A DNA stretch of 6,646 nt from Thaumarchaeota archaeon S13 (GTDB taxonomy: Archaea > Thermoproteota > Nitrososphaeria > Nitrososphaerales > Nitrosopumilaceae): contig RHFA01000150.1 in assembly GCA_003724275.1 (NCBI GenBank), forward strand, positions 1-6,646, written 5' to 3'. A model generated the notes under the pieces. The model searched no databases. It was not told the origin of the DNA and saw nothing but the letters and a program-made list of their open reading frames with translations. Shown piece after piece: positions 1 to 4,971 of this stretch. How positions within the stretch are numbered: position 1 is the stretch's first letter; every line of letters begins with the position of its first letter. The position numbers and the translations under genes were made by a program.

Positions 1-1
1 C

Positions 2-772
2 GCGCCGACGTGGTTTGACTCGCGGCCGCCGCCGCCGGCAAGGATTGGCGAGGCCGAGGCGGCGGCGATCGAGGCGGCGATGTGCCGCGCGCACGCCCCC
101 GAGGCCGCGCCCGCGGCGCCGGAGGGGGCATGGCGGGCCCACCTCGGCGCGCGCTACCTGCCGGCCGCAAAGTGGCGCATCGTGCTCTCCCTCATGGGCG
201 GCAAGGCCCTCAACGGCGCGTCCGTCTCGGGCGAAGTCGTCAACGCCGGCCTCGCGATCAACCGCGACGAGGTCAACGCGTGGATTGGCGAGCTAGCCGA
301 GGCCGGAACCCTCGAGGTCTCGCACACGCGAAAGCGCGGGAGCGTGACTGAAAGGTTTTACAGGCTCAGCGGGGCCGGCGTGCGCGAGTACGAGTCGCCG
401 GACTGGTCGGCGATCGGCACGGCCCACGACGTCGCCGGCGTCGCCGCCGCGGCCCACGCGCACTATGTGGCGGAGGGAAAGTTTGTGTGCATTGCCGCGC
501 AGGGCGGCGGCACCGAGTCGCCGGACCTCGTGACGTACGACCACTCTGCGCGGATTGCGCGCGCAGTCGAGATAGAGTCGAGGTCCGAGGTAATCAGCCA
601 CCCCGAGCATGTCATCCACAACATGGCAAAGGCCGGCCCGATGGGGTTTTCGGGGTGCGACACGTGGTCGCTGCGCCCGCACATAAGGACCCTGCGCGGG
701 AGGCTCGACGGGCCGGTGGCGCGGACGGTCAAGTGCTATGTAATGGAGGGCGGGTCGTGGGTCTGCGCCTAG
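2..772 (+). CDS. Unrecognised protein, possible winged-helix plus PD-(D/E)XK-like segment (5' partial)
   Basis: I do not recognise this family. The frame is open from the left edge and ends at TAG 770-772. The first in-frame ATG in the window is at 80 (230 aa), but the upstream codons also look coding (G/C-rich third positions, TTT for Phe), so the true start may lie outside. Numbering from ATG 80, residues about 26-104 resemble a winged helix-turn-helix: hydrophobic helices around 32-39 and 64-76, then a basic turn (TRKRGS) and a strand FYRLS. Residues about 115-215 carry PD at 148-149, then VEIES at 163-167, then N181-M182-x-K184. This spacing recalls PD-(D/E)XK-like nuclease domains in which the usual E-x-K is E-x-E. 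No signal peptide or membrane segment is visible. It converges on the ribosomal cluster with no gap. That it is coding is fairly sure; the domain reading is inference. Confidence 0.68.
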   Translation, partial: APTWFDSRPPPPARIGEAEAAAIEAAMCRAHAPEAAPAAPEGAWRAHLGARYLPAAKWRIVLSLMGGKALNGASVSGEVVNAGLAINRDEVNAWIGELAEAGTLEVSHTRKRGSVTERFYRLSGAGVREYESPDWSAIGTAHDVAGVAAAAHAHYVAEGKFVCIAAQGGGTESPDLVTYDHSARIARAVEIESRSEVISHPEHVIHNMAKAGPMGFSGCDTWSLRPHIRTLRGRLDGPVARTVKCYVMEGGSWVCA

Positions 773-1327
773 CTACTTTTCGAGCCCGCGCGACTTTTCA
801 TACACGTAGATTCCGTCGAGGAAGACCCTGTGGTCCTTTTTCTTTATGCGCGTGTTTTGCTGTATGTTGGCCGCCGTCTGCGTGACGTCGGTGAGGACGG
901 CCCCCGTGAGGATGACGTCGTCGCCCTTTACCTCGACCTTTGTCTCCCCGACAATGCCCGCGCGGCGCGGCGCGTGCTCGCCCTGAAAGTTCTCGACTAG
1001 GACCTCGCGGCCCTCGACCTTGACGGAGACGGGAAAGTGCGCATAGACGACCTTCATCTTTAGCGTGTATCCCTCGCGGATGCCCTCGACGAGGTTGCGC
1101 ACGATGGACCTCGACGTGTTTAGTATCGCATAGTCGCGCTTTCTCGGGCCGCGCGCGCTCAGGCGCACAGAGCCCTCGCCGACCTCGACGTCGACGGGTA
1201 TCTTTCGAAAGCTCTTGTGCGTGCGGCCAAGGGGCCCCTCGACGCGCATGACGCCGCGCCTCATGCTCACGCTGACGCCGTCTGGCACGCTCACGCTCGC
1301 CTCTAGGCGGTCAGGGCTAATAGGCAT
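773..1327 (-). CDS. rpl6: 50S ribosomal protein L6 (uL6)
   Basis: Large-subunit protein that binds 23S rRNA near the factor-binding (sarcin-ricin) region. At 184 aa it has normal archaeal length. Diagnostic blocks are GPLG near residues 31-34, RNLVEGIREGYTLKMKVVYAHFPV around 77-100, VENFQGE at 111-117, TDVTQTAANIQ near 146-156 and the closing KKDHRVFLDGIYVYEK at about 163-178. These match archaeal, especially thaumarchaeal, L6. I chose ATG 1327, which lies inside the end of rps8 (11-nt overlap), because it gives an N-terminus of the right length leading into the conserved SVSVPDGVSV strand. A longer start at 1348 would add MGGFWWA, translated from rps8 sequence, and is unlikely. It is the last gene of the minus-strand cluster, and its TAG stop abuts the stop of the convergent gene. 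Confidence 0.95.
   Translation of the reverse strand: MPISPDRLEASVSVPDGVSVSMRRGVMRVEGPLGRTHKSFRKIPVDVEVGEGSVRLSARGPRKRDYAILNTSRSIVRNLVEGIREGYTLKMKVVYAHFPVSVKVEGREVLVENFQGEHAPRRAGIVGETKVEVKGDDVILTGAVLTDVTQTAANIQQNTRIKKKDHRVFLDGIYVYEKSRGLEK
837..845 (+). terminator. Possible T-rich terminator of the plus-strand gene
   Basis: TTTTTCTTT on the plus strand lies about 65 nt past the TAG at 772, inside the antisense of rpl6 (opposite its KKK codons). Archaeal termination often uses T tracts. Nothing better exists nearer the stop, where only short TTTT runs occur at 777-780 and 794-797. No hairpin was identified, so this is a weak call. Confidence 0.25.
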
Positions 1328-1709
1328 AGCCCACCAGAAACCCCCCAATCCCGCGGCGCGTCGCCTCGTGGTGAGACATGACGCCGTGGTTTGTCGTGAC
1401 GACGAGTATGCCGCGGTCGTATGACGGCAGGTAGCGCTGCTCCCAGAACGCGTACTCGTCCTTTTTGACCTTGAAGCGCGGCGATATCGCGCCGCACTTT
1501 GTTATCTTTGCGACGAGGCTCACGCGGAACTTGCCGCCGCGCCCGTCCTCTATCCTCTCATACTCGCCGATATAGCCGTCCTTTTGCAGCGTCTTGAGGA
1601 CCTCGGAGCACAGGCCAGACGTCGGGAAGACCGTGCACTCGGGCTTGCGGCGAGCCTCGGTGTTGTAGAGGGTCACAAACATGTTTGCTAGTACGTTAGT
1701 CGCCGGCAT
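1317..1709 (-). CDS. rps8: 30S ribosomal protein S8 (uS8)
   Basis: Primary 16S rRNA-binding protein of the small-subunit platform. The 130-aa product has the expected archaeal length. It opens MPATNVLANMFVTLYN and carries EVLKTLQKDGYIGEYE, the archaeal insert LVAKITKCGAISPRF, and the C-terminal block ILVVTTNHGVMSHHEA followed by GIGGFLVGYAY, where the RNA-binding loop lies. Two ATGs occur in tandem at 1712 and 1709. I chose the second because archaeal S8 proteins normally start MPATN; the first would add one methionine. The gap to the rps14 stop is 6 nt. The TAG stop lies inside the start of rpl6, so translation of the two is probably coupled. Confidence 0.96.
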   Translation of the reverse strand: MPATNVLANMFVTLYNTEARRKPECTVFPTSGLCSEVLKTLQKDGYIGEYERIEDGRGGKFRVSLVAKITKCGAISPRFKVKKDEYAFWEQRYLPSYDRGILVVTTNHGVMSHHEATRRGIGGFLVGYAY

Positions 1710-1715
1710 CATCCA

Positions 1716-1892
1716 TCACATGTATTTCCTAAACCCCAGCGAGCCGGCGACCTCGCGAAAGCAGCGCCGGCAGATCATCAGGTTGTACTTTTGTATGACG
1801 GCCGTATAGTCGCCGCACCTCTTGCACCACCTAGAGCCGCGCCCAAAGGCGTGCCTCCTGCGCCCGGTAAACTCGTACGACCTGTCCTTCAA
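1716..1892 (-). CDS. rps14: 30S ribosomal protein S14, zinc-binding archaeal type (uS14)
   Basis: Small-subunit head protein. The 58-aa product has the typical length of the short archaeal form. Four cysteines, C23-x2-C26 and C41-x2-C44 (CKRC and CRRC), form the zinc ribbon. The N-terminal EFTGRRRHAFGRGSRW and C-terminal FREVAGSLGFRKY blocks are conserved in archaea. No ATG or GTG is available at the right place. The start is read as TTG at 1892, which overlaps the rpl5 TGA as TTGA and gives the expected N-terminus (M)KDRSYEF. A GGTGG lies 7 nt upstream (1900-1904). An ATG start would require a long extension translated from rpl5 in another frame, which I reject. Confidence 0.95.
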   Translation of the reverse strand: MKDRSYEFTGRRRHAFGRGSRWCKRCGDYTAVIQKYNLMICRRCFREVAGSLGFRKYM

Positions 1893-2407
1893 GCCATCGC
1901 CACCCCAAACCTCTCGGCCACGAACGAGCGCGCCTCGTCTGCGGTTATCACGTGCGACGCGCCGACGCTCGCCTTGTGCCTGCTGCGCCTGCTCACCGAG
2001 CTGCCCGGCCTCGCCAGCGAGACGCACACGTCCAGGCCCAGTATGCCGACCTTTGGGTCATACTTGACGCCGGGCACGTCAATGTGCTCCTTTATCCCGA
2101 ACGAAAAGTTGCCGTGGCCGTCAAAGGCCCTGCCGCGCACGCGGTTGTCGCGCGCCTCGAGGAGGCGCCTTAGCAGCGTGGCGGCGTCCTCGCCGCGGAC
2201 CGTGACGGCCACGCCTATCGGCTCGCCCTTGCGCACGCCAAAGTCGCGGTATGTCTTTTTGGCGTCGCGCGCGCAGGGCCTCTTGCCCGATATGTGCGCG
2301 AGTGCCGCCTTTGCGGCCTCGATCGCGTCGCCGGACTTGCCAATGCCCATGTTCAGGACGACCTTTTCGAGGTATATCCTCTTCATGGGGTTCTCCTCGC
2401 CGCTCAT
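1889..2407 (-). CDS. rpl5: 50S ribosomal protein L5 (uL5)
   Basis: Binds 5S rRNA and sits in the central protuberance next to the P-site tRNA. The 172-aa product matches archaeal L5 along its length: KVVLNMGIGKSGD near 15-27, the GKRP region near 41, the block from GVRKGEPIGVAVTVRG at about 57-72, LLRRLLEARDN, GNFSFGIKEHIDVPGVKYDP at about 99-118 and GILGLDVCVSLARPG. The ATG at 2407 overlaps the rps4e stop as ATGA and is preferred. A second ATG at 2386 (MKRIYLEK) is preceded by GAGGAG six nt upstream and could be used instead, removing seven residues. Its stop overlaps the TTG start of rps14. Confidence 0.96.
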   Translation of the reverse strand: MSGEENPMKRIYLEKVVLNMGIGKSGDAIEAAKAALAHISGKRPCARDAKKTYRDFGVRKGEPIGVAVTVRGEDAATLLRRLLEARDNRVRGRAFDGHGNFSFGIKEHIDVPGVKYDPKVGILGLDVCVSLARPGSSVSRRSRHKASVGASHVITADEARSFVAERFGVAMA

Positions 2408-3123
2408 TGTATGCTCACCGCCGGCTCTCCCCTGCCTATGGCCATCACGATCTCGGCCGGCACGTCGACCTTCCTGTCTCCCAGGGACATCGTCGCCATG
2501 GCCGGCAGGACAAACGTCCCCCTTTTTATCTCATCCACCGTCCCCGTGGCGCCGGCGTTGGCCCCCCTCGTGACCATCGCTAGGCAGCCGGCGTCCAGGC
2601 GTATGACCTCGCCGACCTCCTGGCCGGGCACGCTTATCACGCAAGAGTCGCCGACCTTGACGTCGGTGTCAGTTATGACAGAGCGGCCGTCGTGCAGGCC
2701 CACCTGCGTCCTCCCGCCGCGGATGGTGGACTTTGAGGTGACCTTGCAGATCTTTTTGCCCATCTCGGCGGAGTCCTTGACGGCCACGGGGCGCAGTATC
2801 TGCCCGCCCTGCGGGACCATGCGGTACATTGCGCCGCTGCCGCGCAGCTCGACGGTGTCCATGAGGCCAATCCCGTGGTGGAGCGACTTGCGGACCACGC
2901 CGTCGACCTTGACGCCGCCCGAGTATATGGCCGACTTTGCCTCGCGCAGAGTGCGGACCACGCCGAGGACGTCCCTGAGGAGAACCGCCGTGGGAACCGA
3001 GAGCGCGCGCGGGTGCTGGCCTGGCCTGACCGTCACGACAAAGCGCTTGTTCTTGCGCGATATGCCCCAAAAGGACGGCGCCATCTGGCGCTTGAGCTTT
3101 TTGCTGCCCGCAATGCTGACCAT
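2404..3123 (-). CDS. rps4e: 30S ribosomal protein S4e (eS4)
   Basis: Archaeal/eukaryotic small-subunit protein with no bacterial counterpart, so it fixes the domain as archaeal in this cluster context. At 239 aa it has normal length. Order: N-terminal basic segment (GSKKLKRQMAPSFWGI), an S4-type RNA-binding region at about residues 41-95 (REAKSAIYSGGVKVDGVVRK, HHGIGLMDTVEL), a central eS4 domain (KVTSKSTIRGGRTQ, HDGRS), and a KOW-like turn at about 185-199 (TRGANAGATGTVDEI). The ATG at 3123 shares its first base with the rpl24 TAA (TAATG). GGAGG at 3134-3138 lies 10 nt upstream of the start. The stop overlaps rpl5 as ATGA. Confidence 0.97.
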   Translation of the reverse strand: MVSIAGSKKLKRQMAPSFWGISRKNKRFVVTVRPGQHPRALSVPTAVLLRDVLGVVRTLREAKSAIYSGGVKVDGVVRKSLHHGIGLMDTVELRGSGAMYRMVPQGGQILRPVAVKDSAEMGKKICKVTSKSTIRGGRTQVGLHDGRSVITDTDVKVGDSCVISVPGQEVGEVIRLDAGCLAMVTRGANAGATGTVDEIKRGTFVLPAMATMSLGDRKVDVPAEIVMAIGRGEPAVSIQ

Positions 3124-3764
3124 TACGCGTCCGCCTCCCTGGGCTTTTTGCCCCCTGCCTTGGCCTCGCCCTTGGCCTCGGCCTTGGCCTCGCCTGGCGC
3201 CTTCTTGGCCTCGGCCTCGCCTGCGGCGCCGGCAGCCTCGCCTCCGGCCGTGCCGGCGCCCTTGGGGGAGGCCGCCTTTCCTGCCGATGGCGTGCTGGCC
3301 GGGGGATCATACCGAGACCCGCCTGGCCAGTACTTGGTCGAGGTCGCCGCGTCCGCCGCCGGCTCTGGCGCCTTGCCCGCCGGGCGGGCCGCCGCCGGCG
3401 CGGGGCTTCCGGCGCCCCTCTCGCCGCGTATCCTCGCCATCCTGCGCGAGTCGTCGCCGTTGAGCGACGTCACGACGACGTTGGTAGAGTGTATCTGCAC
3501 GTCAAACTTTTCGCCCTTGCCCTTTTCCTTTTTGACTCCCTCGATGGCGATCCGGCCGCCTAGCGTAAAGACGCGCGAGACGTGGCCCTCGACGTCCTTG
3601 TACTCGCCGCGGACGACCCGCACCGTGTCGCCGGCGACGACGCGAACGCTGCGCCTCGAGTGCCTCGAGCGCAGGTCCGGCGAGAGGGCCGCGCCGAGCT
3701 GCCTAGAGCGCGTGGAGTGGCTCGCCTGCCATATCTGCCTGTTGCGCATCTTTGAGGGCTTCAT
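3123..3764 (-). CDS. rpl24: 50S ribosomal protein L24 (uL24) with long low-complexity C-terminal tail
   Basis: Early 23S rRNA-binding assembly protein near the polypeptide exit tunnel. Residues 1-115 are a normal archaeal L24: MKPSKMRNRQIW start, a KOW motif around 39-66 (RVVAGDTVRVVRGEYKDVEG), then IAIEGVKKEKGKGEKFDVQIH and NVVVTSLNGDD. The ATG at 3764 sits one nt after the rpl14 stop, with GGTGG six nt upstream. A longer frame reaching 3827 is rejected because it would translate rpl14 sequence. Residues about 116-213 form an unusual tail rich in Ala, Gly, Pro, Glu and Lys. It contains an aromatic island KYWPGGSRYDPP (144-155) and GEAK/AEAK/GEAK repeats (191-202) encoded by a 12-bp tandem repeat. 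Archaeal L24 proteins are commonly near 120 aa; here the total is 213. The core call is secure; what the tail does is unknown. Confidence 0.95.
   Translation of the reverse strand: MKPSKMRNRQIWQASHSTRSRQLGAALSPDLRSRHSRRSVRVVAGDTVRVVRGEYKDVEGHVSRVFTLGGRIAIEGVKKEKGKGEKFDVQIHSTNVVVTSLNGDDSRRMARIRGERGAGSPAPAAARPAGKAPEPAADAATSTKYWPGGSRYDPPASTPSAGKAASPKGAGTAGGEAAGAAGEAEAKKAPGEAKAEAKGEAKAGGKKPREADA
3134..3138 (-). promoter_or_regulatory. Shine-Dalgarno of rps4e
   Basis: GGAGG on the minus strand (within AGGGAGG, 3134-3140), 10 nt before ATG 3123. It is encoded in the last residues of the uL24 tail (READA). Confidence 0.6.
3158..3193. repeat. Three tandem 12-bp copies in the rpl24 tail
   Basis: On the plus strand CCTTGGCCTCGC, CCTTGGCCTCGG and CCTTGGCCTCGC follow each other without a gap, at 3158-3169, 3170-3181 and 3182-3193. 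The second differs from the others at one base. On the minus strand they encode GEAK-AEAK-GEAK (uL24 residues 191-202). An imperfect fourth copy lies near 3204-3214. The 12-bp unit keeps the frame, so changes in copy number would lengthen or shorten the tail without breaking the gene. Confidence 0.85.
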
Positions 3765-3765
3765 C

Positions 3766-4200
3766 TCATGCCACCATCGACGCCAGGTTTGCGAGCCTTG
3801 GCCACTTTTCAGACGCCTCGGACGCAACCGGGCCCTTTATCTCGGTCCCCTTGACCTCGCCCTCCTTTGAGGTGAGCACTGCGGCGTTGTCCTCGAATGT
3901 CACGCGCACGCCGTGCAGCCTGCGCACGGGGTACTTTTGCCTGATGATGACTGCCCCATAGACCTGCTTGCGCAGCTCGGCTGGGCCCTTTTTGACGACA
4001 ACGTTGACAAAGTCGCCTACGGCCGCAGCGGGCAGCCTCGAGACGCGCGTCTTTGTCTTTTGGACCATGACTATCTCGAGTATCTTTGCGCCAGTGTTGT
4101 CTGCGCAGACGACCTGCGCGCCGATGGGCAGGGCCCTCGTCACGTAGGGCCTAAACTCCTCGACGCCGCGCGTCTTGCCGCGGCTACGGCCCTGCGACAC
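3766..4200 (-). CDS. rpl14: 50S ribosomal protein L14 (uL14)
   Basis: Large-subunit protein at the subunit interface, forming bridges with the small subunit. The 144-aa product is typical for archaea. Recognisable blocks are the N-terminal EEFRPYVTRALPIGAQVVCADNTGAK, then KTRVSRLPAAAVGDFVNVVVKKGP, VYGAVIIRQKYPVRRLHGVRV, FEDNAAVL and the archaeal ending GPVASEASEKWPRLANLASMV. Start choice: GTG at 4200 shares its G with the rps17 TAG (TAGTG), with GGAGG at 4211-4215 ten nt upstream, and gives an N-terminus of archaeal length. A longer frame to ATG 4254 would run 18 residues through rps17 and is rejected. The tight junctions on both sides suggest coupled translation with rps17 and rpl24. Confidence 0.95.
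   Translation of the reverse strand: MSQGRSRGKTRGVEEFRPYVTRALPIGAQVVCADNTGAKILEIVMVQKTKTRVSRLPAAAVGDFVNVVVKKGPAELRKQVYGAVIIRQKYPVRRLHGVRVTFEDNAAVLTSKEGEVKGTEIKGPVASEASEKWPRLANLASMVA
3771..3775 (-). promoter_or_regulatory. Weak ribosome binding site of rpl24
   Basis: GGTGG on the minus strand lies 6 nt before ATG 3764, inside the last codons of rpl14. It pairs only partly with the expected anti-Shine-Dalgarno, but its position favours this start over the upstream methionine at 3827. Confidence 0.4.
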
Positions 4201-4529
4201 TAGGCCCTCGCCTCCACGACGACAAAGGAGACGGACTTTGAGACCGGCCTGCACTCTGCAGCCATGACCCTGGCCCCAACGCTCACGTCAATGTTGGATG
4301 GCACGTGCGCGTGTATGCGCCTGCGGCTGCGCGCGTACCTCTTGAACTTTGGTATGTATGCCGGCGCGTCGCGCTCCACCACGACGGTGTTGCGCGCGCT
4401 CGCCGATATGACCGTCCCCTCAAAGAGCCTGCCGCGCACGGGCAGCGTGCCGTTGAACGGGTTTTTCATGTCGCCCTCGGCGGGCTCGCGCGGGGGCTCG
4501 GCTACGCCGAGGCCGATGTTGCGCGTCAT
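4200..4529 (-). CDS. rps17: 30S ribosomal protein S17, archaeal type (uS17), lacking the usual Cys/His motif
   Basis: Primary 16S rRNA-binding protein. The 109-aa product has the archaeal layout: N-terminal extension starting TRNIGLGV, then the OB-fold core with LPVRGRLFEGTV (29-40), NTVVVERD (47-54), the basic block KFKRYARSRRRIHAHVPSNI (61-80), and the ending AECRPVSKSVSFVVVE (91-106). Archaeal S17 proteins I remember carry a CxxxxCPFHG stretch before LPVRG and a Cys in the HxPPC turn. Here those positions read GDMKNPFNG (19-27) and VPSNI, so two Cys, one His and a further Cys appear absent. The ATG at 4529 overlaps the rnp1 stop as ATGA, and AGGAGG at 4538-4543 lies 8 nt upstream. The stop is shared with the rpl14 GTG start. 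Confidence 0.95.
   Translation of the reverse strand: MTRNIGLGVAEPPREPAEGDMKNPFNGTLPVRGRLFEGTVISASARNTVVVERDAPAYIPKFKRYARSRRRIHAHVPSNIDVSVGARVMAAECRPVSKSVSFVVVEARA
4211..4215 (-). promoter_or_regulatory. Shine-Dalgarno deciding the GTG start of rpl14
   Basis: GGAGG on the minus strand, 10 nt before GTG 4200 and inside the final codons of rps17. It supports the non-ATG start in the TAGTG overlap. Confidence 0.6.
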
Positions 4530-4768
4530 CGCGCGCCCCTCCTGTCGTGCGGCCTGCCGACGAGCGAGCCGCCGTCTACCTCCGCGCCGGCCAGCGAAAA
4601 GACCGAGCCGGCCTTTGGCAGCCACCTCGTCCTGTCCCCGTCGCGCAGCGCGAGCATTGACATTGTCTCGTCGACGACGGTCCCGCCAATCCCGACTGTG
4701 TGCGCGCACGGCGAGCGCACGACGCGCATCGGCTCGCCGACTAGCTCCAGCTCGGCGGGGCGCGTCAT
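4526..4768 (-). CDS. rnp1: Ribonuclease P protein component 1 (Rpp29/Pop4 family)
   Basis: Protein subunit of archaeal RNase P, which with the catalytic RNA removes 5' leaders from pre-tRNAs. In archaea it pairs with Rpp21 and binds the RNA. The 80-aa product shows family hallmarks: ELVGEPMRVVRSPCAHTVGIGG (about 8-29), VVDETMSML (31-39), WLPKAGSVFSL and the C-terminal GGSLVGRPHDRRG. This is a compact Sm-like barrel with little extension. The ATG at 4768 overlaps the rpl29 stop as ATGA, and GGAGG at 4779-4783 lies 10 nt upstream. Its place between rpl29 and rps17 is the usual archaeal one. A SUI1/eIF1 gene, found between rpl29 and rnp1 in some archaea, is absent here. Confidence 0.93.
   Translation of the reverse strand: MTRPAELELVGEPMRVVRSPCAHTVGIGGTVVDETMSMLALRDGDRTRWLPKAGSVFSLAGAEVDGGSLVGRPHDRRGAR
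4538..4543 (-). promoter_or_regulatory. Shine-Dalgarno of rps17
   Basis: AGGAGG on the minus strand, encoded by the Arg-Arg codons near the end of rnp1 and lying 8 nt before ATG 4529. It supports that start at the ATGA overlap. Confidence 0.7.
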
Positions 4769-4971
4769 TTCGAGTTCTCCTCCTCGCGCATGCGCGTGAG
4801 CATCCTGGCCACGGTCTTTCTCATGGGCCGTATCTTGCCGCTGTCCTTGCGCAGCGTCCCCTTTGACGAGTCTGTGCGCATCTTTGTTAGCTCGGATCGC
4901 AGCTCTGTGACCTTTTGGCGCATCTCGGCCGTGGAGAGCTTGCGCACGTCGCGCATCCTCATGCCGGCCAT
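4765..4971 (-). CDS. rpl29: 50S ribosomal protein L29 (uL29)
   Basis: Small helical-hairpin protein at the exit tunnel rim, near uL23 and uL24. The 68-aa product fits the family: MRMRDVRKLSTAEM, the first helix KVTELRSELTKMRTD, SKGTLRKDSGKIRPMRKTVARMLTRM for the turn and second helix, and an acidic end. Several starts are possible: GTG 4974, ATG 4971, ATG 4962 and ATG 4956. I chose ATG 4971, whose A is the last base of the rps3 TGA (TGATG), because the GGAGGGGAG tract at 4978-4986 lies 6 nt upstream at its near end. The first three to five residues are therefore uncertain. It overlaps rnp1 by ATGA. Confidence 0.93.
   Translation of the reverse strand: MAGMRMRDVRKLSTAEMRQKVTELRSELTKMRTDSSKGTLRKDSGKIRPMRKTVARMLTRMREEENSK
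4777..4785 (-). promoter_or_regulatory. Shine-Dalgarno of rnp1
   Basis: GAGGAGGAG on the minus strand, formed by the consecutive Glu codons that end rpl29. Its GGAGG core (4779-4783) lies 10 nt before ATG 4768. The acidic C-terminus of uL29 and the binding site for the next gene are the same bases. Confidence 0.65.

Noticed and set aside
23..79. GC-rich CCG and GCG runs at the left edge as a regulatory repeat
   Set aside because: They lie in an open frame as Pro and Ala codons and look like ordinary coding sequence in this composition.
293..732. Minus-strand frames opposite the plus-strand unknown gene
   Set aside because: The plus frame shows G/C-ending codons, the TTT-for-Phe habit of the neighbours and a stop that fits the junction. 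The minus frames show no such pattern.
2294..3463. Long plus-strand open frame (389 codons) opposite rpl5, rps4e and rpl24
   Set aside because: It runs antisense to three clear ribosomal genes. Its translation is rich in Pro, Arg, Ser and Thr, as expected of the reverse frame of GC-rich codons, and no domain is visible. High G+C removes stop codons by chance.
3765..3827. Longer uL24 starting at the methionine at 3827
   Set aside because: It would translate the end of rpl14 in another frame. ATG 3764 gives the conserved MKPSKMRN start one nt after the rpl14 stop.
2875..3870. Second long plus-strand open frame opposite rps4e and rpl24
   Set aside because: Antisense shadow of coding sequence. 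Its Ala/Pro-rich stretches mirror the low-complexity uL24 tail.
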